A stretch of 64,000 nt of DNA from Rhizobium sp. 16-488-2b (GCF_017741815.1 NZ_JAGHMF010000003.1:248001-312000); one strand, 5' to 3'. Counted from the stretch's first letter, positions 8,231-19,783 are shown. Made by a program: numbers and translations. The notes: generated by a model from the sequence alone, not told the origin.

Positions 8231-8306
8231 TGGTGCCGCTTGCAGGACTCGAACCTGCGACCCCATCATTACGAATGATGTGCTCTACCACCTGAGCTAA
8301 AGCGGC
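8231..8306 (-). tRNA. tRNA-Thr (anticodon CGT)
   Basis: The minus strand folds into a complete cloverleaf of 76 bases: acceptor GCCGCTT/AAGCGGC, D-arm GCTC/GAGC, anticodon stem CATCA/TGATG with loop TTCGTAA (anticodon CGT), T-arm GCAGG/CCTGC with TTCGAGT, and an encoded CCA end. It reads the Thr codon ACG. Confidence 0.97.
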
Positions 8307-8436
8307 AATCCGGCGGGTGATTTGTGTTCGGCCCGCGATTTGCATGGCGCTGATACAAGCATTGTCGGAAGATTTCAAGCGCCCTGTCACGTCTTTGGCA
8401 AAAAAGAACGCGGCTGTGGAAATATCCCCGCGCCGC

Positions 8437-9408
8437 TCAAGCCGGCGAGGGGAGTGCCAGTCGGTCGCGCGCCGCGTCATACTCCTTCTTCATGCGGTCC
8501 ACGAGCGCCTCGGCGGGCTCGACGGCCTTGATGGCGCCGATGCCCTGGCCGCTGCCCCATATGTCCTTCCAGGCCTTGGCGCCGCCCACGGCCTGTTCGA
8601 AATCCATCTTCGAGGCGTCGGCGACTGGCAGATTGTCGGGGTTGAGGCCGACGGCCTTGACTGAAGGTTTCAAGTAGTTGCCGGCGACGCCCGTGAAATA
8701 GTTGGAATAGACGATATCGCTGGACGCGCCGTCGACGATCGCCTGCTTGTAGGCCTCGGAGGCGCGCGCCTCGTCGGTCGCAATGAAGGGGCTGCCGATA
8801 TAGGCCATGTCGGCGCCCATCGCCTGCGCCGCTAGGATCGCGCCGCCATTGGCGATCGCGCCGGCAAGCAGAAGCGGGCCGTCGAACCATTCGCGGATTT
8901 CCTGCACCAAAGCAAACGGCGAGAGCGTGCCCGCATGACCACCGGCACCCGCCGCCACCGCGATCAGCCCGTCGGCGCCCTTGCGGATCGCCGAGTTGGC
9001 GTGCCGGTTGTTGATCACGTCATGCAGCACGATGCCGCCATAGGAGTGCACGGCGGCGTTCACCTCGGGCACGGCGCCGAGCGAGGAGATGACGATCGGC
9101 ACCTTGTATTTCACGCAGAGCATCAGGTCGTGCTCCAGCCGCTTGTTCGACGTGTGGACGATCTGGTTGACGGCAAAGGGTGCGGCCGGTCTGTCCGGAT
9201 TGGCCGCGTCATGGCCGGCCAGTTCCTCGGTCATCATCGCAAGCCATTCGTCAAGCTGGCTCTCCGGCCGCGCATTGAGCGCCGGGAATGCGCCGATCAC
9301 GCCGGCCTTGCACTGCGCCAGCGTCAGCGCCGGGTGCGAAATGATGAACAGCGGAGAGGCCACCACGGGCAGTCTGAGGTTTCGCGTCAGGATCGAGGGC
9401 AGGGCCAT
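8437..9408 (-). CDS. Nitronate monooxygenase (NPD/2-nitropropane dioxygenase family)
   Basis: A 323-aa FMN-dependent TIM-barrel enzyme that oxidises alkyl nitronates such as propionate 3-nitronate with oxygen, a detoxification role. The N-terminus (NLRLPVVASPLFIISHPALT), the phosphate-binding glycine segments (GGHAGTLSPFALV, then LLLAGAIANGGAILAAQAMG, then MAYIGSPFIATDEA) and the overall length fit the family. The ATG at 9408 starts just inside a 22-bp palindromic operator at 9425-9446 that is almost identical to one before the acyl-CoA dehydrogenase at 62.5 kb. That pairing suggests the enzyme belongs to a fatty-acid or branched-chain acid catabolic regulon. Some members of this family act as enoyl-type reductases, so the exact substrate is open. 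Confidence 0.88.
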   Translation of the reverse strand: MALPSILTRNLRLPVVASPLFIISHPALTLAQCKAGVIGAFPALNARPESQLDEWLAMMTEELAGHDAANPDRPAAPFAVNQIVHTSNKRLEHDLMLCVKYKVPIVISSLGAVPEVNAAVHSYGGIVLHDVINNRHANSAIRKGADGLIAVAAGAGGHAGTLSPFALVQEIREWFDGPLLLAGAIANGGAILAAQAMGADMAYIGSPFIATDEARASEAYKQAIVDGASSDIVYSNYFTGVAGNYLKPSVKAVGLNPDNLPVADASKMDFEQAVGGAKAWKDIWGSGQGIGAIKAVEPAEALVDRMKKEYDAARDRLALPSPA

Positions 9409-9424
9409 GGGTCACCGTGAAGAA

Positions 9425-9446
9425 TTGACGTTTACGAAAACGTCAA
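9425..9446. promoter_or_regulatory. 22-bp palindromic operator (site 1 of 2)
   Basis: Arms TTGACGTTT and AAACGTCAA surround the centre ACGA. The same sequence with a single base changed occurs at 62490-62511 before an acyl-CoA dehydrogenase. It lies about 17-38 bases before the nitronate monooxygenase start codon, where a repressor would sit. It resembles sites described for MerR-family LiuR-type regulators of branched-chain amino-acid and fatty-acid use in Proteobacteria, from memory. Confidence 0.7.
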
Positions 9447-9575
9447 TGTGATAGCAGAGAGTTTTCGCCAGGAAAAGACCGTGTCGCGGTTCCGCCAACA
9501 TCGCTTGCTCTATAAAAAGGCCTGCCTTTCGGTATTATCCCCTATTGATCGGGCGCCGTCGGCAGCCTCAGCCTT

Positions 9576-9602
9576 GCGGTTTGCGGCCTCAGCCGCTACC
9601 GC
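9576..9602 (+). other. Nested hairpin upstream of the 392-aa membrane protein gene
   Basis: An inner stem GCGGC/GCCGC with a CTCA loop sits inside an outer stem GCGGT/ACCGC, about 50 bases before the GTG start at 9655. It may be a leader structure or end an upstream transcript; no T-run follows. Confidence 0.35.
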
Positions 9603-9654
9603 AGTTGCATATTGTTAAGCATATGACGCCTGTCATCAGCACGAAGGACCGGAC

Positions 9655-10833
9655 GTGAGCGGATTAGAAACGGCTATCAGAACGGCGCTAGACAATGCCG
9701 ATCGCGACAATCCCGAAGTCCGAGCCAAGATCTATCAATCCGCGCGCCAGGCGCTGGAAGCCGGCCTGCGCAAGCAGGACGTCACCGATACCAACGCGAT
9801 CGCCCATCATCGCCACCGTCTGGAAACGACGATCCACATGATCGAGGCGGAGGAGCGACAGCGCCTTCATCCGCGCCAGGGACCGCCGGAGGTCCCGGTG
9901 CCGCCAGTGGTCGACATCCCGCCACCCCCGCCGCCTCGCGCGCCGGATGATTTCGATAGCCCCACCATCGGCGGCGAAACCCGAGCGCCGGCGCCTGACG
10001 TTATGGTCGCCGACAATCGCTATGAAGAGGACTCTGGCCTCGGCGGCCTGCATGCCGGCGATGCCGATCATCTGGCGGCGGCTCCCGAACCCTTCGCGGC
10101 TGAGAAAAAGCCGGCCAACATGGATTTCCGGCCCGAGCGCGCCGTTGCCCGCCGCAAGCCGCGCAAGTTCTTCTCGCGCCTGCTCGTCTGGTGCGTCCTG
10201 CTCGCCTTCATCGGCATGGGCGCCTGGTGGGCGCACACATCAGGCCTGCTGATGACGGCAGCCGAACGCGATACCAGCGTCGCCAATCCGCCCGCCACCA
10301 CCGCGCCGGAGGATTTCAACGGCGCGAGTGACAATCACACCGCCGACAGCCAGGCGCCGGTCATCGATCCGCAGAATTCCTTCTCCGCCGCCTGGCTCGA
10401 AATCTTCAAGCCGTCGGATGCCAACAAGATCGTCAAGGGCGCGCAGTCGCGCGTTGAGAGCATTGCCGAAAACGATGGTCCGGCCGTGCGCCTGACCTCG
10501 CAAAGCGCCGGCGCCGACGGCAATGTCGGTATCACGGTTCCGCCGGATATTCTGCAGCAGCTCGCCGGCAAGTCCTCGACGATTGCGGTCACTTTGCAAT
10601 CGACCTCCGATGAGCCGACGCAGATCACCGTCGAATGCGATTTCCAGTCGCTCGGCGATTGCGCCCGCCACCGCTTCACGGTCAACCGCGAGAAGTCGGA
10701 CGTGCTCCTGCAGGTCCGCTTCGATCGTTCGCTCGCGCCGACCTCGGCCGGCACGCTTTTGATCAACAGCGACGTGGACGGCAAGGCGAGGGGTATCAAC
10801 CTCTACGCCGTGCGCATCCTGCCCGGCCAATAA
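9655..10833 (+). CDS. Membrane-anchored protein of unknown function with proline-rich linker
   Basis: A 392-aa protein I do not recognise. Residues 1-70 are charged and probably helical. Residues about 80-97 are a proline run (PPEVPVPPVVDIPPPPPPRA). Basic residues 160-170 precede a single membrane span at about 172-192 (LLVWCVLLAFIGMGAWWA). Residues 245-392 form a probable beta-rich extracytoplasmic domain with two cysteines (ECDFQSLGDCARHRF). So it seems to be an inner-membrane protein with cytoplasmic N-terminus and periplasmic C-terminus. The start is GTG at 9655, with GAAGGA upstream. It stands alone, convergent with ppk2. Confidence 0.75.
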   Translation: MSGLETAIRTALDNADRDNPEVRAKIYQSARQALEAGLRKQDVTDTNAIAHHRHRLETTIHMIEAEERQRLHPRQGPPEVPVPPVVDIPPPPPPRAPDDFDSPTIGGETRAPAPDVMVADNRYEEDSGLGGLHAGDADHLAAAPEPFAAEKKPANMDFRPERAVARRKPRKFFSRLLVWCVLLAFIGMGAWWAHTSGLLMTAAERDTSVANPPATTAPEDFNGASDNHTADSQAPVIDPQNSFSAAWLEIFKPSDANKIVKGAQSRVESIAENDGPAVRLTSQSAGADGNVGITVPPDILQQLAGKSSTIAVTLQSTSDEPTQITVECDFQSLGDCARHRFTVNREKSDVLLQVRFDRSLAPTSAGTLLINSDVDGKARGINLYAVRILPGQ

Positions 10834-10873
10834 GGCGGTCGGGCAACCGCTCAGTTAGTACGCTTGGCCGCGG

Positions 10874-11755
10874 TCACTTCAGGAACTTCGGCCCCTGGCC
10901 GATGATCTTGTCGTCAAGCTTGCCGATCGCGTCCTTGTCCTTGCCGTCATAATCGATCGTCTTCAGCATGTGACGGATGAGGTTCACGCGGGCGCGGCGC
11001 TTGTCGTTGGCGTGAACCACGGTCCAGGGCGCGAATTCCGTGTGCGTTTCCTTCAGCATCCGGTCGCGCTTTTCGCTGTAGTCGTCCCACTTGGTCAGCG
11101 CCGCGATATCCATCGACGACAGCTTCCACACTTTCCTTGGATCATGGCGGCGGTCATGAAACCGCTTCAGCTGCATCTCGCGGCCGATATCCAGGTAGAA
11201 CTTGAAGAAGAAGATGCCCTCGTGGCTGATCACCTTCTCGATCTGCGGTGCCTGCGCGAGAAAATCCTCATATTGCTTCGGCGTGCAGAAGCCCATGATC
11301 GGCTCGACGCCGGCGCGGTTATACCAGGAGCGGTCGAAGAGCACGAATTCGCCCGCCGTCGGAAACTGCGCGATGTAGCGCTGGAAATACCATTGCCCGG
11401 CCTCGCGGTCGGTGGGCTTGGTCAGCGCCACCACGCGGGCAAGGCGAGGGTTCATGTGCGCGGAGGAGGCCGAGATCGCGCCGCCCTTGCCGGCGGCGTC
11501 GCGGCCTTCGAACAGCGCCATCACGCGCTTGCCGGTCGCCTGCAGCCAGAACTGCACCTTGACCAGCTCGATTTGAAGCGCCTTGAGCTCTTCGAGATAC
11601 TCTTCTTCCTTGAGCTTCTTGTTATAGGGGAAGTCGCCCGATTTCAGCGCCTCCTCGTCCACCCAGTCGGGCAGCACCGGATCGTCCACGTCGAAGACGC
11701 GCTTCTTGCCCTGAATATCCAGTTCGACTGCTCTGCTTTCGACATCTTCCGGCAT
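10874..11755 (-). CDS. ppk2: Polyphosphate kinase 2 (PPK2)
   Basis: A 293-aa single-domain PPK2 enzyme that transfers phosphate between polyphosphate and nucleoside diphosphates. Walker A is at about residues 83-92 ([10 protein letters not shown]), Walker B at about 138-146 ([12 protein letters not shown]), and the lid region has [19 protein letters not shown]. The single-domain length with a preceding 70-residue helical N-terminus fits class I PPK2. The ATG at 11755 has GAGGAT upstream; an earlier ATG at 11797 lacks support. It is divergent from phoR across 140 bases, so polyphosphate use and phosphate sensing are neighbours, though no Pho box is obvious in that gap. Confidence 0.93.
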   Translation of the reverse strand: MPEDVESRAVELDIQGKKRVFDVDDPVLPDWVDEEALKSGDFPYNKKLKEEEYLEELKALQIELVKVQFWLQATGKRVMALFEGRDAAGKGGAISASSAHMNPRLARVVALTKPTDREAGQWYFQRYIAQFPTAGEFVLFDRSWYNRAGVEPIMGFCTPKQYEDFLAQAPQIEKVISHEGIFFFKFYLDIGREMQLKRFHDRRHDPRKVWKLSSMDIAALTKWDDYSEKRDRMLKETHTEFAPWTVVHANDKRRARVNLIRHMLKTIDYDGKDKDAIGKLDDKIIGQGPKFLK

Positions 11756-11895
11756 GACGATCCTCCTCGGTATGTGTGTAGCCGCCAAGGCGAACACATT
11801 TCCTTTTGAAAATCAAACCTCTCGGCTTCAGCAAAAATTATGTGCGCAGCCGGGGTGCATTGTCGGTTTGCTAGCGGCATCGGTAAACTTCTGTC

Positions 11896-13233
11896 ATGAA
11901 AGAGCGCTATCAGGCGAAGTTTGATAGCCAACGAAGAACGAATCGACGTCGCGAGGGGCACTTGGAACAGCAAACGCCATGGACGGCCAAACTGACGGCG
12001 AAGCTCCGTCGGGAGAGCTTCGTGCTTCTCGTCGCGCTGGCGATTGCCTTCATCGCGGTGACCGCGGGCATGAACGGCTGGGGCGTGCTCGGCCTGCTGG
12101 CGATCATGCTGCTTGCCATCATGTGTTCGTCAGAGCCGCGCCCACAAGTGGCCTCGGCGCCACCGGTGTCCGAGGTCGAGGAGCCCGCCGCGCGCAGTCT
12201 TCTGCCCGAGGTGTCGGCGACGCTTTCGGCGCTCGACATTCCCGTCATGGTGCTGGCGGGCGACGCCTCCGTGCTGTTCCAGAACCGCGCCGCTGAAAAG
12301 GCCTTCGGAGAGGTCGTCATCGGCGCTCATATCTCCGCGCGCCTTCGTTCGCCCGGCATTCTCGACATGGTCCGCGAAACCATCGTGACCAACGCGCCGA
12401 ACCAGATCGAGCACTCCGAACGCCTGCCGTCCGAGCGCGTCTATATTGTCCGCAGCTCGCCTGTCGAGCTTGGCGCCGTCGGCGGTGCCAATCATGGCGC
12501 AAGCGAGCGGCTTTTCGTCCTGTCGTTCCGCGACATATCCGAAGTTCGCCGCATCGATCGCATGCGCTCGGATTTCGTCGCCAACGCCAGCCACGAGTTG
12601 CGCACGCCGCTCGCCTCGCTGCGCGGCTTCATCGAAACCATCCAGGGGCCGGCGAAAAGCGACTTCAAGGCGCAGGAACGCTTCCTCGGCATCATGTTCG
12701 ACCAGACCACGCGCATGAGCCGCTTGGTCGACGACCTCTTGTCCCTGTCACGTCTGGAGTTGAAGTCGCATATCGCGCCGGATGAGAAGGTGGATCTCGT
12801 CCCGCTGCTCGGCCATGTCCGGGATGCGCTTCTACCCCTCGCCAATGATGTCGGCGTCGATATCCAGCTGCATCTGCCGGAAGGCCGAGCCGAGGTGGCG
12901 GGCGATCGCGATGAGCTGGTGCAGGTGTTTGAAAACCTGATCGAAAACGCCTGCAAATATGGCCAGGAAGGCAAACTCGTCGAGGTCTTCCTGAAAAATG
13001 GCCCCAGCGGACCGGTCGAGGTCACCATCGTCGACAAGGGGCCGGGTATTCCGGCCGAACACGTGCCGCGCCTGACGGAGCGTTTCTATCGCGTCAACAT
13101 CGAGGATAGCCGCTCCAAGAAGGGCACCGGCCTCGGCCTTGCCATCGTCAAGCACATCTTGACGCGCCACCGCGCCCGCCTGATCGTCAAGTCCGAGGTC
13201 GGCAAGGGAACGAGCTTTACCGTCCGATTTTGA
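11896..13233 (+). CDS. phoR: Phosphate-regulon sensor histidine kinase PhoR
   Basis: A 445-aa inner-membrane kinase that phosphorylates PhoB when phosphate is low. Two hydrophobic spans lie at about residues 41-80 with almost no periplasmic loop, as in other PhoR proteins, followed by a PAS-type domain (about 105-215), the H-box FVANASHELRTPLASLRGF with His233, and the ATPase domain with N-box (ENLIENACKYG), DKGPGIP and KGTGLGLAIVK. The ATG at 11896 has a weak ribosome site. A TTG at 11962 preceded by GAGGGG would remove 22 basic residues and is a real alternative. It begins the phoR-pstSCAB-phoU-phoB locus. Confidence 0.95.
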   Translation: MKERYQAKFDSQRRTNRRREGHLEQQTPWTAKLTAKLRRESFVLLVALAIAFIAVTAGMNGWGVLGLLAIMLLAIMCSSEPRPQVASAPPVSEVEEPAARSLLPEVSATLSALDIPVMVLAGDASVLFQNRAAEKAFGEVVIGAHISARLRSPGILDMVRETIVTNAPNQIEHSERLPSERVYIVRSSPVELGAVGGANHGASERLFVLSFRDISEVRRIDRMRSDFVANASHELRTPLASLRGFIETIQGPAKSDFKAQERFLGIMFDQTTRMSRLVDDLLSLSRLELKSHIAPDEKVDLVPLLGHVRDALLPLANDVGVDIQLHLPEGRAEVAGDRDELVQVFENLIENACKYGQEGKLVEVFLKNGPSGPVEVTIVDKGPGIPAEHVPRLTERFYRVNIEDSRSKKGTGLGLAIVKHILTRHRARLIVKSEVGKGTSFTVRF

Positions 13234-13272
13234 CATAAAAGTCGGCGCGGTCATTGCAGAGGCGAATTTTTC

Positions 13273-13293
13273 CTATGCATTTCAGATGCATAG
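13273..13293. promoter_or_regulatory. Inverted repeat upstream of the Pho boxes
   Basis: A perfect 8-bp inverted repeat, CTATGCAT with ATGCATAG around TTCAG, directly abuts the first Pho box. It has no T-run, so it is more likely a second regulator's site than a phoR terminator. Confidence 0.4.
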
Positions 13294-13294
13294 A

Positions 13295-13338
13295 CTGTCA
13301 TAAATGTTTCACCGAACTGACATAAAAGCTCTTGTCAT
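13295..13338 (+). promoter_or_regulatory. Tandem Pho boxes (PhoB binding) before pstS
   Basis: CTGTCATAAATGTTTCAC at 13295-13312 is a close match to the 18-bp PhoB box (two CTGTCAT-like direct repeats 11 bases apart). A second array with CTGACATAAAAG and CTTGTCAT follows at 13317-13338, in 11-base register. A further TGACATAAAAG occurs at the phoR stop codon (13231). This places pstSCAB-phoU-phoB under PhoB control and gives autoregulation, with phoR itself upstream of the boxes. Confidence 0.85.
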
Positions 13339-13432
13339 CAGGGGCTAAAGAAGGCGTGCCGCTGACAGAGACGGCACCCCCAAGGGGCCGCCAAGGCCAC
13401 CCTCAGACCGCTATATGCCCGGGAGAATTGTT

Positions 13433-14467
13433 ATGAACGCTTTTAAACTTACGGTCGCCGCACTTGCTGCTTCCGCCGCTTTCGCAGGCGCGGCTGTTGC
13501 TCGCGACCAGGTCCAGGTCAGTGGTTCGTCCACCGTTCTGCCTTACGCCAAGATCGTTGCCGAAACCTTCGGCGAAACCTTCAAGGACTTCAAGACGCCG
13601 GTCGTTGAATCCGGTGGTACGGGCGCTGGCCTCAAGGAATTCTGCAAGGGCGTAGGCCCTGACACGATCGACGTTGCCAACGCTTCGCGTCCGATCAACG
13701 CCAAGGAACTGGAAGCCTGCAAGGCTGCCGGCGTTACCGACATCCAGGAAGTCAAGATCGGCTACGACGGCATCGTCTTCGCAACCGACTCGTCCAACCC
13801 TGACGTCGCTTACGAGCCGGCCGACCTCTACAAGGCTCTCGCCGCTCAGGTTGTTGTCGACGGCAAGCTCGTCGCAAACCCTTACAAGAAGTGGTCGGAA
13901 GTCAACTCGAAGCTCCCGGCTGTTGATATCGCTGCCTACATCCCCGGCGAAAAGCACGGCACCCGCGAAGTGTTCGAACTGAACGTTCTCGCTGCTGGCT
14001 GCAAGGACTCTGGTGCTCTCGAAGTGATCTCCAAGGAAATCGCTGACAAGGCTGCCCAGAGCAAGGCTTGCGTTGCAGTTCGTAAGGACGGCGCTGCAGT
14101 CGACATCGACGGCGACTATCCGGAAACGCTGGCACGCATCGCTGCCAACAAGACCGGTGTTGGCGTATTCGGCCTCTCCTTCTACGAAAACAACGCTGAC
14201 AAGCTGAAGGTCGCTACCGTCAAGGGTATCGTTCCGAGCCCGGAAACGATCGCTGACGGCACCTACCCGGTTTCCCGTCCGCTGTTCTTCTACGTGAAGA
14301 AGGCTCACCTGGGCGTTATCCCGGGCCTGAAGGAGTACGTAAACTTCTTCGTATCCGACCAGATGGTTGGCCCTGACAGCCCGCTCGTCGAGTACGGCCT
14401 GGTTGCTGCTCCGGACGCTGAGCGCGAAGCGACCCGCAAGTCGGTCGAAGACGGCAAGACCATGTAA
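13433..14467 (+). CDS. pstS: Phosphate ABC transporter periplasmic binding protein PstS
   Basis: A 344-aa periplasmic protein that captures inorganic phosphate for PstCAB. A signal peptide (MNAFKLTVAALAASAAFAGA) is cut near AVA/RDQ. The phosphate-binding segments QVSGSSTVLPYA, VESGGTGAGLKEFC and NASRPINAKE are present, as is PGEKHGTREVFE. The ATG at 13433 follows GGGAGA. Codon choice differs from the neighbours: many GCT, GTT and CTC codons in place of GCG and CTG, the usual mark of a very highly expressed gene. It follows the Pho boxes directly and is separated from pstC by a strong hairpin. Confidence 0.97.
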   Translation: MNAFKLTVAALAASAAFAGAAVARDQVQVSGSSTVLPYAKIVAETFGETFKDFKTPVVESGGTGAGLKEFCKGVGPDTIDVANASRPINAKELEACKAAGVTDIQEVKIGYDGIVFATDSSNPDVAYEPADLYKALAAQVVVDGKLVANPYKKWSEVNSKLPAVDIAAYIPGEKHGTREVFELNVLAAGCKDSGALEVISKEIADKAAQSKACVAVRKDGAAVDIDGDYPETLARIAANKTGVGVFGLSFYENNADKLKVATVKGIVPSPETIADGTYPVSRPLFFYVKKAHLGVIPGLKEYVNFFVSDQMVGPDSPLVEYGLVAAPDAEREATRKSVEDGKTM

Positions 14468-14475
14468 TAAACTTT

Positions 14476-14504
14476 GCCGGCGCGATCCAAGGGGTCGCGC
14501 CGGC
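14476..14504 (+). terminator. Intra-operon hairpin between pstS and pstC
   Basis: A perfect 10-bp stem GCCGGCGCGA/TCGCGCCGGC with a 9-base loop starts 8 bases after the pstS stop codons (TAATAA) and has no T-run. Such a structure would protect the pstS message or cause partial termination, giving far more PstS than PstC/A/B. Confidence 0.6.
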
Positions 14505-14620
14505 ATCGCCTTTGTCCGCTCTAAGGGAGCGGTGAAGCTGAACTACTCCATGATTGGAAGCCGAGATGGCCGAGGCGCCGTTTCGCTCTTGGGGGCCGAG
14601 GGCCTGGGGGACCTTAACGA

Positions 14621-16098
<1,478 letters not shown>

Positions 16099-16102
<4 letters not shown>

Positions 16103-17421
16103 CGGACGTTGTTTCCTCCGGACAGGGCGTCGTCGTCTCCAAGGCGCCGGCCCGCCGCGACATCGGCATCAAGCGTCGCTACGCCGCCGAACGCCGCTTC
16201 CAGGCATATGGCATCGCTGCCATCTCCTTCGGTCTGATCTTCCTGGCCATACTGCTCACGACGGTCATCCGTCAGGGCTACACGGCCTTCGCGCAGACCT
16301 CGATCACCCTGCCGATCGAGTTTTCCGAAAAGGTGCTCGACCCCAACAACAAGCGCGCCACCGACCCATCGGTGCTGATCGCCGCCAACTATCCGGTGCT
16401 GATCCGCGACGCCATGGTCAAGACGCTCGGCATCAACGCCCAGAGCCGTCCTGAAGTTCGCGACGCCACCGCGATGATCTCCAAGGGCGCGCCGATCGTG
16501 CTCCGCGACATGGTCGTTGCCGATCCGTCGCTGATCGGCAAGACGGTCAACGTCACGCTTCTCGCCGACGCCAACGTCGACTCGGCCAACAAGGGTCAGA
16601 TCGACCTGACGGTTGACGAGAAGAACCGCAAGGTCAACGACCGCCAGGTCGGCTGGATGCAGCAGATGGCAGCCAGCGGTACGCTCCACAAGGAGTTCAA
16701 CACCGGGCTCTTCGTCAACGGCAACTCCAGCCGTCCGGAAGCAGCAGGTCTCGGCGTCGCCCTCATCGGCTCGCTCTACCTGATGCTGATCGTTCTTGCC
16801 CTGTCGCTGCCGATCGGTGTCGCCGCTTCGATCTATCTCGAAGAGTTCGCGCCGAAGAACAAGCTGACCGACCTGATCGAAGTCAACATCAACAACCTCG
16901 CGGCCGTTCCGTCGATCGTCTACGGTCTGCTCGGTCTCGCCGTCTTCATCAACTTCGCAGGCCTGCCGCGCTCCGCGTCGCTGGTCGGCGGTCTGGTGCT
17001 GACGCTGATGACGCTGCCGACCATCATCATCGCCACCCGCGCAGCGCTGCGCGCCGTGCCCCCTTCGATCCGCGCGGCCGCTCTCGGCCTCGGCGCTTCG
17101 AAGATGCAGATGGTGTTCCACCACGTCCTGCCGCTGGCAATGCCTGGCATCCTGACCGGCACCATCATCGGTCTGGCGCACGCGCTCGGTGAAACCGCGC
17201 CGCTGCTCCTGATCGGCATGGTCGCCTTCGTCGCCAATGCGCCCGCCACCCCGATGGATCCCTCCACGGCTCTGCCGGTGCAGGTTTACATGTGGGCAAA
17301 CGAAGCCGAACGCGCCTTTGTCGAGCGCACGTCCGGCGCCATCATCGTCCTGCTCCTGTTCCTGATCGTCATGAACCTCGGAGCCATCCTCTTGCGTCGT
17401 CGCTTTGAGCGCCGCTGGTAA
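16099..17421 (+). CDS. pstA: Phosphate ABC transporter permease PstA
   Basis: A 440-aa partner of PstC. One N-terminal membrane span (about residues 38-60) is followed by a large periplasmic insertion (about 65-210) absent from the 296-aa E. coli protein, then the permease domain with the contact loop [20 protein letters not shown] and [11 protein letters not shown]. The ATG overlaps the pstC stop (ATGA), so translation is coupled. Confidence 0.96.
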
Positions 17422-17435
17422 ACGGAGTAAACATC

Positions 17436-18251
<816 letters not shown>

Positions 18252-18294
18252 TCTCCGAAACCGGTAAATCTCAGGACATTCAAGGATAAGCCCC

Positions 18295-19008
18295 ATGGCA
18301 TCGACACATATCTATTCCGCCTATGACGATGATCTCAAGTTCCTGACGCGCCGCATCTCCGAGATGGGCGGCCTCGCGGAACAGATGGTCGGCGACGCTG
18401 TTCGCGCGCTCGTCAACGGCGACACTTCGCTCGCCCAGAAGGTCATCTCCGACGACGTGATCCTCGATCACGCCGAGCGCGAGATCGGTGAAAAGGCGAT
18501 CATCACCATCGCCCGCCGCCAGCCGATGGCCGCCGACCTTCGCGAAATCATGGGCTCGATCCGCATCGCGGCCGATCTCGAGCGCGTCGGCGATCTCGGC
18601 AAGAACACCGCCAAGCGCGTCATCGCGGTCCAGAGCACCGGCGTTCCGCGCAAGCTCGCCCGTGGCCTCGAGCATCTCTCCGAACTGGCGCTCGTCCAGC
18701 TCAAGGAAGTTCTCGACGTCTACACCAGCCGCGTTGCAGATCGTGCCAAGTCGATCCGCGAGCGCGACGAGGAAATCGACGCGATGTACACCTCGCTGTT
18801 CCGCGAGATGCTCACCTACATGATGGAAGATCCGCGCAACATCACCAGCTGCACGCATCTTCTCTTCTGCGCCAAGAACATCGAGCGCATCGGCGACCAC
18901 GCCACCAACATCGCAGAGACCATCTACTACATGGCTACCGGCGCCCAGCCGGAAGGCGAGCGTCCGAAGGACGACACCGCCAACACCGTCGGCGCGGTCA
19001 CGGAATAA
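18295..19008 (+). CDS. phoU: Phosphate signalling protein PhoU
   Basis: A 237-aa all-helical cytoplasmic protein built of two three-helix bundles. It links PstSCAB activity to PhoR and keeps the regulon off when phosphate is ample. The repeated metal-binding motifs of the family are visible (EIMGSIRIAADLERVGDLGK in the first bundle, CAKNIERIGDHATNIAE in the second). It starts 43 bases after pstB with AAGGATAAG upstream. Confidence 0.96.
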   Translation: MASTHIYSAYDDDLKFLTRRISEMGGLAEQMVGDAVRALVNGDTSLAQKVISDDVILDHAEREIGEKAIITIARRQPMAADLREIMGSIRIAADLERVGDLGKNTAKRVIAVQSTGVPRKLARGLEHLSELALVQLKEVLDVYTSRVADRAKSIRERDEEIDAMYTSLFREMLTYMMEDPRNITSCTHLLFCAKNIERIGDHATNIAETIYYMATGAQPEGERPKDDTANTVGAVTE

Positions 19009-19044
19009 GCGTTCCGGACCCACGCCCCCAGGAGACCGAGACGA

Positions 19045-19728
19045 ATGATCCCAAGAGTAGCAGTCGTTGAAGACGAAGAAGCACTGAGCGTGCTTCTTCG
19101 CTATAACCTCGAGGCCGAAGGCTTCGAAGTCGATACCATCCTTCGCGGTGACGAGGCCGAAATCCGGCTGCAGGAACGCACGCCGGACCTTTTGATCCTC
19201 GATTGGATGCTGCCCGGCGTATCCGGCATCGAGCTGTGCCGTCGCCTGCGCATGCGCCCGGAGACGGAGCGCCTGCCGATCATCATGCTGACCGCCCGTG
19301 GTGAGGAAAGCGAACGCGTTCGCGGCCTGTCGACCGGCGCCGACGACTACGTCGTCAAGCCGTTCTCGACGCCTGAGCTCGTCGCCCGCGTCAAGGCGAT
19401 GCTGCGTCGCGCCAAGCCGGAAGTTCTGTCCTCGCTGCTGAAGTGCGGCGATATCGAGCTCGATCGCGAAACCCACCGCGTTCACCGCAAGAGCCGCGAA
19501 GTCCGCCTCGGACCGACCGAATTCCGCCTCCTGGAATTCCTGATGTCGTCGCCGGGCCGCGTCTTCTCCCGCTCGCAGCTGCTCGATGGCGTCTGGGGCC
19601 ATGACATCTATGTCGACGAGCGCACCGTCGACGTTCACGTCGGCCGCCTGCGCAAGGCGCTCAACTTCTCCAACATGCAGGACGTGATCCGCACCGTTCG
19701 CGGCGCCGGCTATTCGATGGAAGCTTAA
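19045..19728 (+). CDS. phoB: Phosphate-regulon response regulator PhoB
   Basis: A 227-aa OmpR-type regulator. The receiver domain has the acidic pair Glu9/Asp10, the phosphoacceptor Asp53 (LILDWMLPG), Thr in LTARG and Lys in YVVKPF. The C-terminal winged helix (about 130-225) includes TEFRLLEFLMSSPGRVFSR and RTVDVHVGRLRKAL. Once phosphorylated it binds the Pho boxes before pstS. Located 36 bases after phoU, it is the last gene of the operon, followed by a terminator. Confidence 0.97.
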   Translation: MIPRVAVVEDEEALSVLLRYNLEAEGFEVDTILRGDEAEIRLQERTPDLLILDWMLPGVSGIELCRRLRMRPETERLPIIMLTARGEESERVRGLSTGADDYVVKPFSTPELVARVKAMLRRAKPEVLSSLLKCGDIELDRETHRVHRKSREVRLGPTEFRLLEFLMSSPGRVFSRSQLLDGVWGHDIYVDERTVDVHVGRLRKALNFSNMQDVIRTVRGAGYSMEA

Positions 19729-19755
19729 GACGCTTCCATTTCATCCGATCCAACG

Positions 19756-19783
19756 AAAAACGGGCCCCGCGAGGGCCCGTTTT
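19756..19783. terminator. Bidirectional rho-independent terminator between phoB and gcrA
   Basis: AAAAACGGGCCC and GGGCCCGTTTT flank a CGCGA-type loop. The stem is followed by Ts on the plus strand and, through the A-run, on the minus strand, so it ends both convergent transcripts. Confidence 0.85.
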
